Assembly: GCA_964627805.1 (NCBI GenBank)
Contig: CAZVLA010000030.1
Span: forward strand, 62,001 to 126,000
From: CAZAMI01 sp964627805
Lineage (GTDB): Archaea > Thermoproteota > Thermoprotei_A > Sulfolobales > NBVN01
Direction: 5' to 3'
DNA length: 64,000 bases
Shown here: piece after piece, positions 34,005 to 43,474 of the stretch
Position numbering within the stretch: the first letter of the stretch is position 1
Layout: each line of letters opens with the position of its first letter
Translations under genes and position numbers: made by a program
The notes under the pieces: generated by a model
What the model saw: only the letters and a program-made list of their open reading frames with translations
Told to the model about the DNA's origin: nothing
Databases searched by the model: none

Positions 34005-34086
34005 TGCAGAACACTTTCACAGCTGTAATAGTTACCATCATTTAAGGTTTTAAACGCTCCCTTAATTTAATGACGGGTGCTGATAA

Positions 34087-36999
34087 GTGCCTAAAAGGTA
34101 TATATACCAGTTTGAAGAGGGTGATTGGCGTAATAAGAAGCTACTAGGAGGTAAGGGAGCGTCACTAGCTCAAATGACTCAGCTAGGACTACCCGTACCT
34201 CCGGGATTCACGATAACTACCGAAGCTTGTAGGGACTTCTACGCACCTAGGAAGGAGGAGATTGATAAGATAGTTAAGGAGCTTGAAAGGAATCCACCAC
34301 CTAAGGTTAGGGATGAGTTAATAAGGAAGATATGGGACATCATAAATACCCTCTCACTACCTGAGGGGCTTAGTGAGCAAGTAAAGGAGCACATGAAGAA
34401 GCTTGAGGAGAAGTCAGGTAAGAAGTTCGGCTCACCAGAGAACCCACTGCTAGTATCGGTTAGGTCAGGAGCGGCTATCTCAATGCCCGGTATGATGGAT
34501 ACCGTACTGAACCTAGGACTTAATGATGAGGTAGTTAAGGGACTAGCTAAGCTAGCTAATAACGAATGGTTCGCTTATGATGCATACAGGAGATTCCTGA
34601 ACATGTTCGGTAAGATAGTACTTGAAATACCTGACAAGTACTTTGAGGAGGAGTTCAATAAAGCTGATGAAGCATTCAGGAAGGAAGCTATGGAGAAGTA
34701 TAAGGATGAGATTGAAGCTATCAAGGAGAAGTACCCTAAGTACACATTAAGACTAGACGCTCAGCCACCTAGGGAGGTAGCACCTAAGACTTGGGAATTA
34801 GCTGTTAAGTACCTTAAGGAGGTAGTTGAGAAGTTTAAGGAGATCATAAAGAAGCACTGGGGTGAGTTCCCGCAGGATCCATGGAAGCAGCTCGAACTCG
34901 CTATAAAGGCGGTATTCAGGTCATGGATGAACCCAAGAGCAATATTCTACAGAATAGCCAATAACATAACACCAGACGTAGCTGACTGTACAGCAGTTAA
35001 CATAGTCATGATGGTATTCGGTAACATGGGCTGGGACTCAGGCACTGGAGTATACTTCACTAGGGACCCAGCAACTGGTGAGGATAAGCCCTACGGAGAA
35101 TTCCTACCTAATGCTCAGGGTGAGGACGTAGTAGCTGGTATAAGAACACCGTTAAGTTTAGATGAGCTTAAGAAGACCCTACCAAAGGTGTATGACCAGC
35201 TAATCGAGGCTGGTAAGAAGTTAGAGAGGCTTAATAAGGAGGTAATGGATATCGAGTTCACCGTAGAGAGAGGTAAGCTATACTTCCTACAGAATAGAGC
35301 AGCTAAGATGACTCCAGCAGCTAGGGTTAAGACAGCAGTTGATATGGCTAAGGAAGGTATAATAAGTAAGGAGGAGGCGATACTTAAGGTAAGTCCGGAC
35401 ACGGTACTTAAGCTACTCTACCCGAGGATCGATCCTAAGGCTAAGGCTGAGCCAGTAGCTAAGGGATTACCAGCATCACCCGGCGCGGTTAGTGGTCAAG
35501 TAGTCTTCCACCCAGACGACGCCGTTGCGTGGGCTAGGAAAGGCAAGAAAGTCATACTAGTGAGGGTTGAGACTAAGCCCGACGACGTACACGGATTCTA
35601 CGCAGCAGTGGGTATACTGACTTCAAGGGGAGGCATGACATCACACGCAGCAGTAGTTGCTAGGGCCATAGGTAAGCCAGCAGTAGTTGGTGCTGAGGCC
35701 ATAAAGATAGACTACGATAAGAAGGAGTTCAGGGTAGGTGATATAGTAGTTAAGGAGGGTGACTGGGTAACTATAGACGGTAACACAGGTAATGTCTACA
35801 TAGGTAAGGTACCTACGGTCGAGCCTGAGCTAATACCTGAGCTCCAGACACTGCTCTCATGGGCAGATGAATTTAGGAGACTAGGAGTTAGGGCTAACGC
35901 CGACGTGCCTGATGACGCAATAATAGCTAAGAAGTTCGGTGCGGAGGGTATAGGTCTACTACGTATTGAGAGGATGTTCAGAAAGCCCGAGAGGCTTGAG
36001 GCCCTAAGGAAGGTAATTCTAGCGGAGACTAAGGAGGAGAGGGAGGAGCACCTCAAGAGACTATCGCAGATGATTAAGCCTGACTTTAAGGAGATGCTAA
36101 GGATAATGGATGGGCTACCAGTAGTTATAAGGCTTATAGATCCGCCACTACATGAGTTCTTACCAGCACCTGAGGAAATACTTAAGGAGCTATACGAGAC
36201 TAAGGTAGCTTACTACACACTAAAGTCAACTGAGATAGCTAGGGAGGTGGCTTCCGAGGTATTAAGGAAGTACGAAGAGAGGATTAAGGAGCTTGAGGAC
36301 CTACTTAAGAGGGTACTAGTACTTAAGGAGCATAACCCAATGATGGGTCACAGAGGCGTTAGGGTAGGAGTTACCTACCCAGAGTTCTACTACTACCTAG
36401 CTAGAGCTATGGTTGAGGCAGCTGCTGAGCTAATTAAGGAGGGCTACCATCCGAAGTTAGAGATAATGATACCTCAAGTAAGCCACGTTAATGAGATTAG
36501 GTACGTTAAGAACAAGGCAATAATACCAGCAATAAATGATGTCGAGAAGGAGTTAGGTGTTAAGGTACCTGTTAAGATAGGTACTATGATAGAAACTGTT
36601 AGGGCGTGCTTAACGGCTGCTGAGATAGCTAAGGAGGTGGACTTCTTCAGTTTCGGAACTAACGACTTAACACAAGCAACCTTCAGCTTCAGCCGAGACG
36701 ACGTAGAGAATAAGTTCATGCCTCAGTACCTAGAGCTTGAGATACTACCGTACAACCCATTCCAGACACTGGACTTTGAGGGTGTAGGTAAGTTAGTTGA
36801 GATAGGTACTAAGGAAGGTAAGAAAGCTAACCCGAAGTTAGAGGTAGGTATCTGTGGTGAGCACGGCGGAGATCCTAGATCCATAGAGTTCCTACATAAG
36901 GTAGGGCTAGACTACGTAAGTGCATCACCGTTCAGAATAGTAGTAGCTAGGTTAGCGGCTGCGCACGCAGCCATTAAGGAGAAGTTAGGTAAGTTATGA
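34087..36999 (+). CDS. ppdK: Pyruvate, phosphate dikinase
   Basis: Interconverts pyruvate, ATP and phosphate with phosphoenolpyruvate, AMP and pyrophosphate; pyrophosphate links it to the nearby hppA. N-terminal ATP-grasp: GGKGASLAQM (about 22-31). Phospho-His domain: GGMTSHAAVVARAIGKP (about 518-534; His in SHA). C-terminal PEP-binding barrel ends at GICGEHGGDP with the catalytic Cys. The protein is 970 residues, longer than most bacterial PPDKs (about 880), with a charged helical expansion at about 195-260. GTG start. Confidence 0.95.
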   Translation: MPKRYIYQFEEGDWRNKKLLGGKGASLAQMTQLGLPVPPGFTITTEACRDFYAPRKEEIDKIVKELERNPPPKVRDELIRKIWDIINTLSLPEGLSEQVKEHMKKLEEKSGKKFGSPENPLLVSVRSGAAISMPGMMDTVLNLGLNDEVVKGLAKLANNEWFAYDAYRRFLNMFGKIVLEIPDKYFEEEFNKADEAFRKEAMEKYKDEIEAIKEKYPKYTLRLDAQPPREVAPKTWELAVKYLKEVVEKFKEIIKKHWGEFPQDPWKQLELAIKAVFRSWMNPRAIFYRIANNITPDVADCTAVNIVMMVFGNMGWDSGTGVYFTRDPATGEDKPYGEFLPNAQGEDVVAGIRTPLSLDELKKTLPKVYDQLIEAGKKLERLNKEVMDIEFTVERGKLYFLQNRAAKMTPAARVKTAVDMAKEGIISKEEAILKVSPDTVLKLLYPRIDPKAKAEPVAKGLPASPGAVSGQVVFHPDDAVAWARKGKKVILVRVETKPDDVHGFYAAVGILTSRGGMTSHAAVVARAIGKPAVVGAEAIKIDYDKKEFRVGDIVVKEGDWVTIDGNTGNVYIGKVPTVEPELIPELQTLLSWADEFRRLGVRANADVPDDAIIAKKFGAEGIGLLRIERMFRKPERLEALRKVILAETKEEREEHLKRLSQMIKPDFKEMLRIMDGLPVVIRLIDPPLHEFLPAPEEILKELYETKVAYYTLKSTEIAREVASEVLRKYEERIKELEDLLKRVLVLKEHNPMMGHRGVRVGVTYPEFYYYLARAMVEAAAELIKEGYHPKLEIMIPQVSHVNEIRYVKNKAIIPAINDVEKELGVKVPVKIGTMIETVRACLTAAEIAKEVDFFSFGTNDLTQATFSFSRDDVENKFMPQYLELEILPYNPFQTLDFEGVGKLVEIGTKEGKKANPKLEVGICGEHGGDPRSIEFLHKVGLDYVSASPFRIVVARLAAAHAAIKEKLGKL

Positions 37000-37052
37000 G
37001 TAGTAGTAGTAGCTTTAACTAAAAATAAAGTTCACTTTCTGATAACGAAGCT

Positions 37053-37538
37053 TTAACTCCTTCCCTTACCCTTTATGAATTCCTCAATATGTGGGGTCTC
37101 TTTAACTACTCTAAAAGCAATGCTAGTCATCGACCTCTTAACGTAGGGTATCTTAATTAACCTCTTAATGAACTTATCTAAATCCTCTATAGTCTTAAAC
37201 GATGTTATTATCGCTATATCATACTCACCAGTAATGTCATACACAGCCCTCACATTACTCTCCTTAGCTAGCATCTCTTCAACCTCCTCTATATGTGCTC
37301 CATCAACCTGCAGAAGTGTTAAAGCATTTATTTGATATCCCAACTTTCTGTAGTCGAGTAATGCTGTAAAACCTTTAATAACTCCAGTCCTTTCAAGTCT
37401 TCTTATCCTAAAAACTATGGTACTTGGTGCCTTTCCTAAAGCCCTCGCTATCTCCCTAATGCCCTCCCTACCCATCACAGCTAATCTACGTATTATTTCC
37501 TTATCTACCTCATCAAGTCTAACATCTTCACTAACCAA
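37053..37538 (-). CDS. Lrp/AsnC family transcription regulator
   Basis: A 161-residue regulator: N-terminal HTH (about 10-55; DKEIIRRLA then GKAPSTIVFRIRRLERTGVIKGF) and C-terminal ligand-binding RAM/ACT-like domain with GEYDIAIITSF. Such proteins respond to amino acids and form octamers. TTG start. It converges on ppdK and shares a strand with the tRNA-binding gene, 51 bases downstream of that gene's stop. Targets unknown. Confidence 0.93.
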   Translation of the reverse strand: MVSEDVRLDEVDKEIIRRLAVMGREGIREIARALGKAPSTIVFRIRRLERTGVIKGFTALLDYRKLGYQINALTLLQVDGAHIEEVEEMLAKESNVRAVYDITGEYDIAIITSFKTIEDLDKFIKRLIKIPYVKRSMTSIAFRVVKETPHIEEFIKGKGRS

Positions 37539-37589
37539 GTCTAAAACCCATTATTAGAAAGATACTTAAAGAATAAAATAAGTGACTAT

Positions 37590-37937
37590 CTAACAGACCC
37601 TAGATCCCGGCTTTACAGGTTCAGGAACTGTTAGCGGTACTGGTTTCTCACCAACGTCACAGCCAGCAACTAGTATCATGCCTTGCGACTCAAGACCCAT
37701 TAACTTCTTAGGTTTAAGGTTAGCTACTATGACTACGTATTTACCCTTAAAGTAATCTGGTTCATACCAAGGAGCTAAACCAGCAATTACTTGTCTCCTC
37801 TCATTACCTAGATTAACTATCAATTTAATCAGTTTTTTAGACCCCGGAACTCTCTCGGCTTCCTCAACAACACCTACCCGTAGATCCACCTTCTTAAAGT
37901 CATCTATAGTTATGTATTCTTTACTCAAGTAGGTCAC
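37590..37937 (-). CDS. Stand-alone tRNA-binding OB-fold (MetRS beta/Trbp111-like)
   Basis: A 115-residue OB-fold protein like the C-terminal domain of methionyl-tRNA synthetase. Motifs are DLRVGVVEEAERVPGSKKLIKL (split: DLRVG, then PGSKKL; about 18-40), RQVIAGLAPWY (about 48-58), VVIVANLKPKKLMGLESQGM and the final VKPGSRV. It may act as a separate beta subunit for MetRS, which is not in the window, or as a free tRNA chaperone. ATG start. A single gene between Lrp and the DUF35 gene. Confidence 0.85.
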   Translation of the reverse strand: MTYLSKEYITIDDFKKVDLRVGVVEEAERVPGSKKLIKLIVNLGNERRQVIAGLAPWYEPDYFKGKYVVIVANLKPKKLMGLESQGMILVAGCDVGEKPVPLTVPEPVKPGSRVC

Positions 37938-37983
37938 CTAGGTAGGTTAATAGTATGAGGTATTTTAGCTTTAAGTGTAGTCA

Positions 37984-38391
37984 TTAGTCACTACTGGATT
38001 CCCTCTCTATAGGTCTAAACTTAATTACGTAAGGTGTAGCTCCGTCTATGGTCTTAGCTCCACGATCTATTACGGCTTCAACTTCCATTCCAACTTCAAC
38101 TTCATCCGGCTTGATATCGATTATTTCAGTTAGTACCCTAGCTCCACCTAGATCAACTAAGGCTATTACTAATGGTACCCTATCCTCGAAACCTCTAAGA
38201 GGTACTCTAAGTACTGTAAATGTAATTATCTTACCTTTTCTAGGGAGCTTAATGAACTCAATCTCTCGTGAACCGCATCTAGGGCAAGCTGCCTTAGGTG
38301 GGTAAGAAATAAAGCCACATTTCCTACACTTAATTGCCTTAGGCTCGATTATCCGCTCCTTAAACCTCCAGACCCTCTGTATTGTGGTCAT
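37984..38391 (-). CDS. DUF35 OB-fold zinc-ribbon acyl-CoA-associated protein
   Basis: A 135-residue scaffold protein that typically binds a thiolase. The zinc ribbon has CRKC and CPRC (about 21-24 and 35-38) with PPKAACP between, then an OB-fold with GKIITFTVLRVPLRGFEDRVPLVIALVDL. In archaeal mevalonate synthesis a DUF35 protein bridges acetoacetyl-CoA thiolase and HMG-CoA synthase. The thiolase gene is 6 bases upstream. HMG-CoA synthase is not adjacent. Start ATG near 38391. Confidence 0.9.
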   Translation of the reverse strand: MTTIQRVWRFKERIIEPKAIKCRKCGFISYPPKAACPRCGSREIEFIKLPRKGKIITFTVLRVPLRGFEDRVPLVIALVDLGGARVLTEIIDIKPDEVEVGMEVEAVIDRGAKTIDGATPYVIKFRPIERESSSD

Positions 38392-38397
38392 GACTTC

Positions 38398-39543
38398 TCA
38401 CCTCCTAAGTACGACGGTAGTTACGTTAGATCCTACACCACCTATGTTCTGGGCTAAACCCACCTCACCACCTACCTTAAGACCGGGGAAGTCCCCTCTT
38501 AATTGCATGGTAATCTCAGCTATTTGGTAAATACCCGTAGCACCTACTGGATGCCCTCTTGACTTAAGACCTCCGGAAGGGTTGAGTGATGGTTTATCAC
38601 CTGGCCTAAATCTACCTTCGCTTAGCATCTTGGGGGCTCTACCCTTAGGTGCGAACCCTATGCTCTCAATACTTAACATAGCTACGATACTGTAAGCATC
38701 ATGTATCTCAGCAACATCGATGTCCTTAACGTAGAGCTTAGCCATCCTCAAAGCCCTCTCAGCCGAGAGCTTCGACGCTAGGAATTCATCAAGATCAAAC
38801 CTAGATGTTATGTCAGTACTATCGACGGCATTACCCACACCAGCCACCTTAATAGGTGTGTCACTTAATTTCCTAGCTACATCCTCAGAAGCTATGTACA
38901 CGGCCGCGGCCCCGTCGCTTATGGGGCATGCGTCATAAAGCCTTATAGGGTCAGCTATAACGGGCGACTTAATAACCTCCTCCAAAGTCACTTTCTTCCT
39001 TAAGTGAGCGTAAGGATTGTAATACCCATTCTCATGCATGAGGACAGCCCATAAACCCATCTCCTCCCTAGTAACTCCGTACTTACTCATGTAGAGCCTC
39101 ATAACTAAAGCATTTAATCCAGCGAAGCTAACTCCGTACACTAACTCATAATCAGAATCAGCAGCCCAAGCCAATCCCCTTGACGTATCCGGCGTAGGTC
39201 TCTCATTAAGCTTCTCAACACCAAGTACTAGTACCCTACTGAAAAGTCCCGAAGCAACTAAGGAGTAACCAGCTAAGAAGGCAGCACCACCAGATCCGCA
39301 GGCACCCTCAACCTTAAAACCAGTAGCTCCCCTAAGCCCTAAGTAATCAGCTATTAATGAAGCTAAATTCTCTTGTTCAATTAAGCTACTCAACATATTA
39401 CCTACAATAACTGCTTCAGGCGGTTCATTACCCACTTCATCAATGGCCTTAAACGCAGCTTCAGCAGCTAACTCCCTCAGGCTCTTATCGATTATTCTAC
39501 CGACTTTGGTCATCCCAACACCTACTACGTATACCTTACCCAT
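38398..39543 (-). CDS. Thiolase-family acyltransferase (acetyl-CoA C-acetyltransferase type)
   Basis: A 381-residue archaeal thiolase. Active-site Cys in EGACGSGGAA (about 77-86), later LNPSGGLKSRGHPVGATG with the catalytic His (about 335-352), and the last Cys position is changed: GLAQNIGGVGSNV lacks the usual CxG motif near 365. Archaeal acetoacetyl-CoA thiolases of this type work with a DUF35 partner, encoded just downstream. ATG start, 10 bases after the unknown gene 39554-40300. Confidence 0.9.
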   Translation of the reverse strand: MGKVYVVGVGMTKVGRIIDKSLRELAAEAAFKAIDEVGNEPPEAVIVGNMLSSLIEQENLASLIADYLGLRGATGFKVEGACGSGGAAFLAGYSLVASGLFSRVLVLGVEKLNERPTPDTSRGLAWAADSDYELVYGVSFAGLNALVMRLYMSKYGVTREEMGLWAVLMHENGYYNPYAHLRKKVTLEEVIKSPVIADPIRLYDACPISDGAAAVYIASEDVARKLSDTPIKVAGVGNAVDSTDITSRFDLDEFLASKLSAERALRMAKLYVKDIDVAEIHDAYSIVAMLSIESIGFAPKGRAPKMLSEGRFRPGDKPSLNPSGGLKSRGHPVGATGIYQIAEITMQLRGDFPGLKVGGEVGLAQNIGGVGSNVTTVVLRR

Positions 39544-39553
39544 GGTTAATCAC

Positions 39554-40300
39554 CTACTTCTCACGTTCTAAGTAACTAAGTACGGCCTTATCCATGAATG
39601 GAGATAAGTAAAGCAAAGTCACTTTAGTGTAGTTACTAAGTACCCTACCTAACCAAGTAAGTACCAATAGCATGCCCTCACTACTGGGTACCTTAGTCAC
39701 TTGCTGAGTTATCTGCTTAAGGATATCTAACTTAAGTCCCGAAGCTATAGCTACCTTAAGGAGTATCCTAGGAGTAGGGGCGTAGCCTATTACTAATGAG
39801 TCCTTATCGGGTTTTAACTCATTCGATATAGCGCTAGTTAACTCCTTAATCCATAAATCACTTAGGAAGTCATAGTAGGATCTAGTATCGGTACTATTAT
39901 CAACTATGTAGTAGGTATCGATACTCTTAACGTCTAAGTACTTAATATCAAAGCATACATCACGGCATTTCCTACTGAAAACATAAAGGGAATATCCCTT
40001 ACCAGGGACTATGTAAGCCACTAATACGGACTTCTTGCCAGCTCTTAATGCGTATTTAAGGACCCTAATAGCGTCTATGAAGTCACTAATCAGTATTACA
40101 TCACATTTAAGTAAGCTCTCAATAACGTTTCTTAAGTTACTCCTCGTGAAAACGCCGTACGTTTCATTGTCTAATATCAGTAGTAATGATGACACTCTTA
40201 CGTTATGCTCTCTTAATTTACTATATGACTCGTAAATTACCCTTACAATGTCTCTGTGAGTAGCGTCGGCGGTACTGCTATACCACCAAGTCAGCTTCAT
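39554..40300 (-). CDS. Uncharacterised protein upstream of the thiolase-DUF35 pair
   Basis: A 248-residue soluble protein that I do not recognise. It has alternating strands and helices (VSSLLLILDN, DVILISDFIDAI, KSVLVAYIVPG, SLVIGYAPTPR), suggesting a Rossmann-like alpha/beta fold. Three cysteines cluster at KCRDVCFD (about 132-139). The start ATG lies 10 bases before the thiolase stop-to-start junction, so it heads the thiolase-DUF35 operon. A link to acyl-CoA metabolism is possible by context only. Confidence 0.6.
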   Translation of the reverse strand: MKLTWWYSSTADATHRDIVRVIYESYSKLREHNVRVSSLLLILDNETYGVFTRSNLRNVIESLLKCDVILISDFIDAIRVLKYALRAGKKSVLVAYIVPGKGYSLYVFSRKCRDVCFDIKYLDVKSIDTYYIVDNSTDTRSYYDFLSDLWIKELTSAISNELKPDKDSLVIGYAPTPRILLKVAIASGLKLDILKQITQQVTKVPSSEGMLLVLTWLGRVLSNYTKVTLLYLSPFMDKAVLSYLEREK

Positions 40301-40419
40301 AAGATCATCACTCTCTGCTAACGTTACTTTAAGCCTTTTATTGTTTTACAAAGCGTAAATATGAGAAGAGTAAATAAAGGAGGATCGTAGAGTCTGTATG
40401 AAAACGTATCTAGACGGGG

Positions 40420-41442
40420 TTGATATTGAAGTTACCAAGTATAGAGAGTATGGGGAGGTTAGTAAGATACGTCGTGGTTGGTGGTATAGTAGGTTCTGCA
40501 TGCTACATATTCATCTTCTTCTACGTGTACAAAGGGAACATTGAGAATTTCTTAAGGTACATATCATTAAGTAATATACACTTCCTAATAATATCATTTA
40601 TACTTAGGGCAATAGTAATTACTGTCCATGGCACGGCTTGGTACATACTAATTAGAGCACTCAGAAAAGTCAAGATCACTGATGTATTGAAAGTTACATA
40701 TACGGCAGTATTCACGGAGTTCATAATACCTATAGGAGGCATAACTGAGGTTGTTAAGATAATGCTTCTAACTAAGCTAAAGCTAGCTAATACTGATGAA
40801 TCAATAGCGACGTTATTTGCACATAGGATAGTCCTATCGGTTTCAATAGTTGCAATGACATTAGCGTCATTACTAATACTTAACTCTCCAATAATACTCT
40901 ACATACTCTTACTAGGACCATCCCTAGTGTTAGTAGCTATGAATATTGGTGGTTTCGTAGCTCCTTCGTCAAGTAGGATCGAATCCTTAGTGAATAGGTT
41001 CACATCAGGAATAGGATACGATATAAGTGGATTCTCAAGCAAGTACTATAACTGTATTAAAAACTTAATTAACAGACCGTATTACATAATAGCTAGTCTA
41101 TGTGTTGAAGTTCTTGAGAGATTAGCTAATGCCCTATTTGGTATGTCAATAGGTTATATGATAGGTATTAAGCTGAGCTTATTTCAATCATTATTAGCTT
41201 TCGATGCTTTATACGCTATCATGTGGTTATTTCCAGTAGTAACTCCCGGTGGTTTAGGAATATTCGAGACAATACAAACTACTTTGCTTCACTACTTAGG
41301 AATAGGGCTTACCCAAGCAGCCACAGCGAGTATAATAGCTAGGATAGCATATATCTGCGTGGGTTACCCATTATTTGCAGTATCAGCCTTTGCTATAGGA
41401 TTCCACGTAAGGGAATTATTCAAGTCAAAAACAAGTAATTAA
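40420..41442 (+). CDS. Lysylphosphatidylglycerol synthase TM-region/flippase-like protein (UPF0104)
   Basis: A 340-residue membrane protein with about eight hydrophobic segments. The block IPIGGITEVVKIMLL (about 102-116) and the late block VTPGGLGIFETIQTT (about 272-286; family P-G-G-L/G-x-x-E) place it in the UPF0104/COG0392 group, often beside glycosyltransferases. Function unclear, perhaps lipid flipping. TTG 40420 opens the frame; an ATG at 40450 (MGRLVRYVVVGG) is a good alternative and would start just before TM1. Confidence 0.8.
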   Translation: MILKLPSIESMGRLVRYVVVGGIVGSACYIFIFFYVYKGNIENFLRYISLSNIHFLIISFILRAIVITVHGTAWYILIRALRKVKITDVLKVTYTAVFTEFIIPIGGITEVVKIMLLTKLKLANTDESIATLFAHRIVLSVSIVAMTLASLLILNSPIILYILLLGPSLVLVAMNIGGFVAPSSSRIESLVNRFTSGIGYDISGFSSKYYNCIKNLINRPYYIIASLCVEVLERLANALFGMSIGYMIGIKLSLFQSLLAFDALYAIMWLFPVVTPGGLGIFETIQTTLLHYLGIGLTQAATASIIARIAYICVGYPLFAVSAFAIGFHVRELFKSKTSN

Positions 41443-41505
41443 TACGGGATCTTCAAAGATACATTTTAAGTTATTAACTGTAGTATGGTGTTAGGTGGTG
41501 ATTTC

Positions 41506-41877
41506 GTGTCTGAAGAACTTAAGAAGAAAGTAATTGAGGTGCTAAAGAACGTCTATGATCCGGAAATACCCATAAGTGTGTGGGATCTAGGATTAATATA
41601 CGATGTTAGAGTAAATAGGGAAGGAACTGTTAACATTAAAATGACGTTAACAGCCCCAGGATGCCCCATAGCTAATATGATAGTATACTACGTCAAAGAA
41701 GCTATAAGGAGCTTAGAGGGGGTTAAGGATGTCAATATTGAACTTACGTTTGACCCACCGTGGGATCCGACTAAGATGACTGAGGAAGGTAGAAGAAAGT
41801 TTAAGGAGATGTTTGGTTATGACATAGTTGAGGAGTACAGAAGGAGATTAGAGATATTAAGTAAGCGTGAACAGTAA
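41506..41877 (+). CDS. MIP18/SufT-like (DUF59) protein
   Basis: A DUF59 protein, a family linked to iron-sulfur cluster assembly. It has the blocks VYDPEIPISVWDLGLIYDV and the key TAPGCP (Cys near residue 50 of the shorter form). The C-terminal DPPWDPTKMTEEGRRKF is usual for archaeal members. The frame opens at an ATG at 41485, but a GTG at 41506 is preceded by GGTGAT with good spacing, so I chose it: about 123 residues. It lies upstream of pheS, separate. Confidence 0.88.
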   Translation: MSEELKKKVIEVLKNVYDPEIPISVWDLGLIYDVRVNREGTVNIKMTLTAPGCPIANMIVYYVKEAIRSLEGVKDVNIELTFDPPWDPTKMTEEGRRKFKEMFGYDIVEEYRRRLEILSKREQ

Positions 41878-41959
41878 TTCCCTGTGCAATTAAATAAATT
41901 GTATAGGGGGAACGTAAAGTTAAATACTTGATTCATAAAAGCCAAGTTGGTGGTGGTAA

Positions 41960-43474
41960 CTGAAGGAGGCTAGCGAGGTACTACTACCTCCTAGGCAGTT
42001 CGGAATAGTTAAGATACTAGTGAGTAAGGGATCCTTGAGTATTAATGAATTAGCTAATTACTTAGGGCGTAAGGTAACGGATATTATGAGGGATATCGAG
42101 GAGCTTAGGGATAAGGGCTTAATTAATGTTAAGAAATATGAGGTTACTGAAGCCACGATAAGTGATGAGGGGCTTAAATACTTAAGGAGACCCCCCGAGG
42201 ACGTCTTAATCAACTTAGTAAAGGAAGGTAAGAGAAGCTTAAATGAATTACTATCAAGTTCTGAATTAAGTAAGAAAGAATTCTCAGCAGCTTTAGGTAT
42301 ACTAAAGAGGTTCAATGTAATCAAGATCAGTAAAGGTTACGTTGAAGTAATTGATAATAACCTAGTTAATTTAAGTGAGTACCGTGAAGGAGTTACTAAG
42401 CTACTTAACCTAGTTAAGGAAGGTAGTGTAGAATTAAGTGCGGTTCCTAAGGAACTAAGTATATACTTAAGTGAGTGTAGGAGGCGTGGATTAGTAGTAC
42501 TTAAACGCTCAAAGAGAATAATTATAGAACCTACAGATAAACTCATTAGGTTGTGGAGTAAAGGCGCTATTAAGGAGGCTGAGGTAATAACTACCTTAAC
42601 TCCCGAAGTAATTACTTCAGGTAAATGGAGGTATGCTATTATTAAAGAATTTGACCTAAGTATAGAGCCACCTAGCTTAAAGATGAGTAAGAAGCACCCT
42701 TACATACAATTCCTCAATTACGTTAGGGAAGTAGTACTTAGCATGGGCTTCGAGGAAGTTAAAGGGCCTCATGTGGAGTTAGAGTTATGGAACTTTGACG
42801 TACTGTTCGTGCCTCAGTACCACCCATCAAGAACGCCGACGGATGTCTATTTCATAGCTAATAATGACGTGACTATGGAAGCACCCAAGGACATAATCGA
42901 GAAAGTGGGTAAGATACATAGAAGTAAGTTAAAGTATAGGTGGGATCCGAGTAAGGCTCTTAGATTAATACTAAGGACACACACTACCGCGGTATCCATG
43001 AGGACCATATATACTAAAGGTGGTGGAGAGTATAGGGCATTCTCACTAGATAGGGTATTTAGGCCGGATACACCGGACCCCACCCACTTAATGGAGTTCC
43101 ATCAATTGGAGGGGATAATAGTAGGTAGGAGAGTATCGTTTAAGAACCTACTAGGGTTCTTTAAGGAATTCGCTAGAGTAATGGGGCTAGGTGAGGTTAA
43201 GTTTAAGCCAGCATACTTCCCATTCACTGAACCTAGTGTTGAGGGATACATAAAACACCCAAAGCTAGGCTGGATTGAGGTGTTTCCCGGGGGGATGTTT
43301 AGGCCTGAAGTGCTTAAGCCGTTAGGTTTAGAGGGTTATAATGTAGCTGCTTGGGGAATAGGGATTGACAGAATAGCCATGATAGTCCTAGGTATTGATG
43401 ACATAAGGCATCTGTACACTAATGAGTTAGAGATCATTAACTCAATGAGGGTTCCGGAGGTGATTTATAGGTAA
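41960..43474 (+). CDS. pheS: Phenylalanyl-tRNA synthetase alpha subunit; start probably CTG
   Basis: Catalytic subunit that charges tRNA-Phe. The first standard start is a GTG at 42020, but the 20 codons upstream (from CTG at 41960) encode the missing first helix of the N-terminal winged helix, including LPPRQFGIVKIL, and an in-frame TAA precedes them. There is no ATG, GTG or TTG in that stretch. GGTGGT lies 4-10 bases before the CTG. Catalytic domain: HPYIQFLNYVREV, MSMRT-like SMRT block and PGGMFRPEV. About 504 residues. It overlaps pheT by one base. Confidence 0.9.
   Translation: MKEASEVLLPPRQFGIVKILVSKGSLSINELANYLGRKVTDIMRDIEELRDKGLINVKKYEVTEATISDEGLKYLRRPPEDVLINLVKEGKRSLNELLSSSELSKKEFSAALGILKRFNVIKISKGYVEVIDNNLVNLSEYREGVTKLLNLVKEGSVELSAVPKELSIYLSECRRRGLVVLKRSKRIIIEPTDKLIRLWSKGAIKEAEVITTLTPEVITSGKWRYAIIKEFDLSIEPPSLKMSKKHPYIQFLNYVREVVLSMGFEEVKGPHVELELWNFDVLFVPQYHPSRTPTDVYFIANNDVTMEAPKDIIEKVGKIHRSKLKYRWDPSKALRLILRTHTTAVSMRTIYTKGGGEYRAFSLDRVFRPDTPDPTHLMEFHQLEGIIVGRRVSFKNLLGFFKEFARVMGLGEVKFKPAYFPFTEPSVEGYIKHPKLGWIEVFPGGMFRPEVLKPLGLEGYNVAAWGIGIDRIAMIVLGIDDIRHLYTNELEIINSMRVPEVIYR

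Noticed and set aside
40290..40325. GTGATGA followed by CTGA on the minus strand, a half C/D box
   Set aside because: It falls on the ribosome-binding site and start of the gene ending at 39554. No second box pair follows and the spacing is short.
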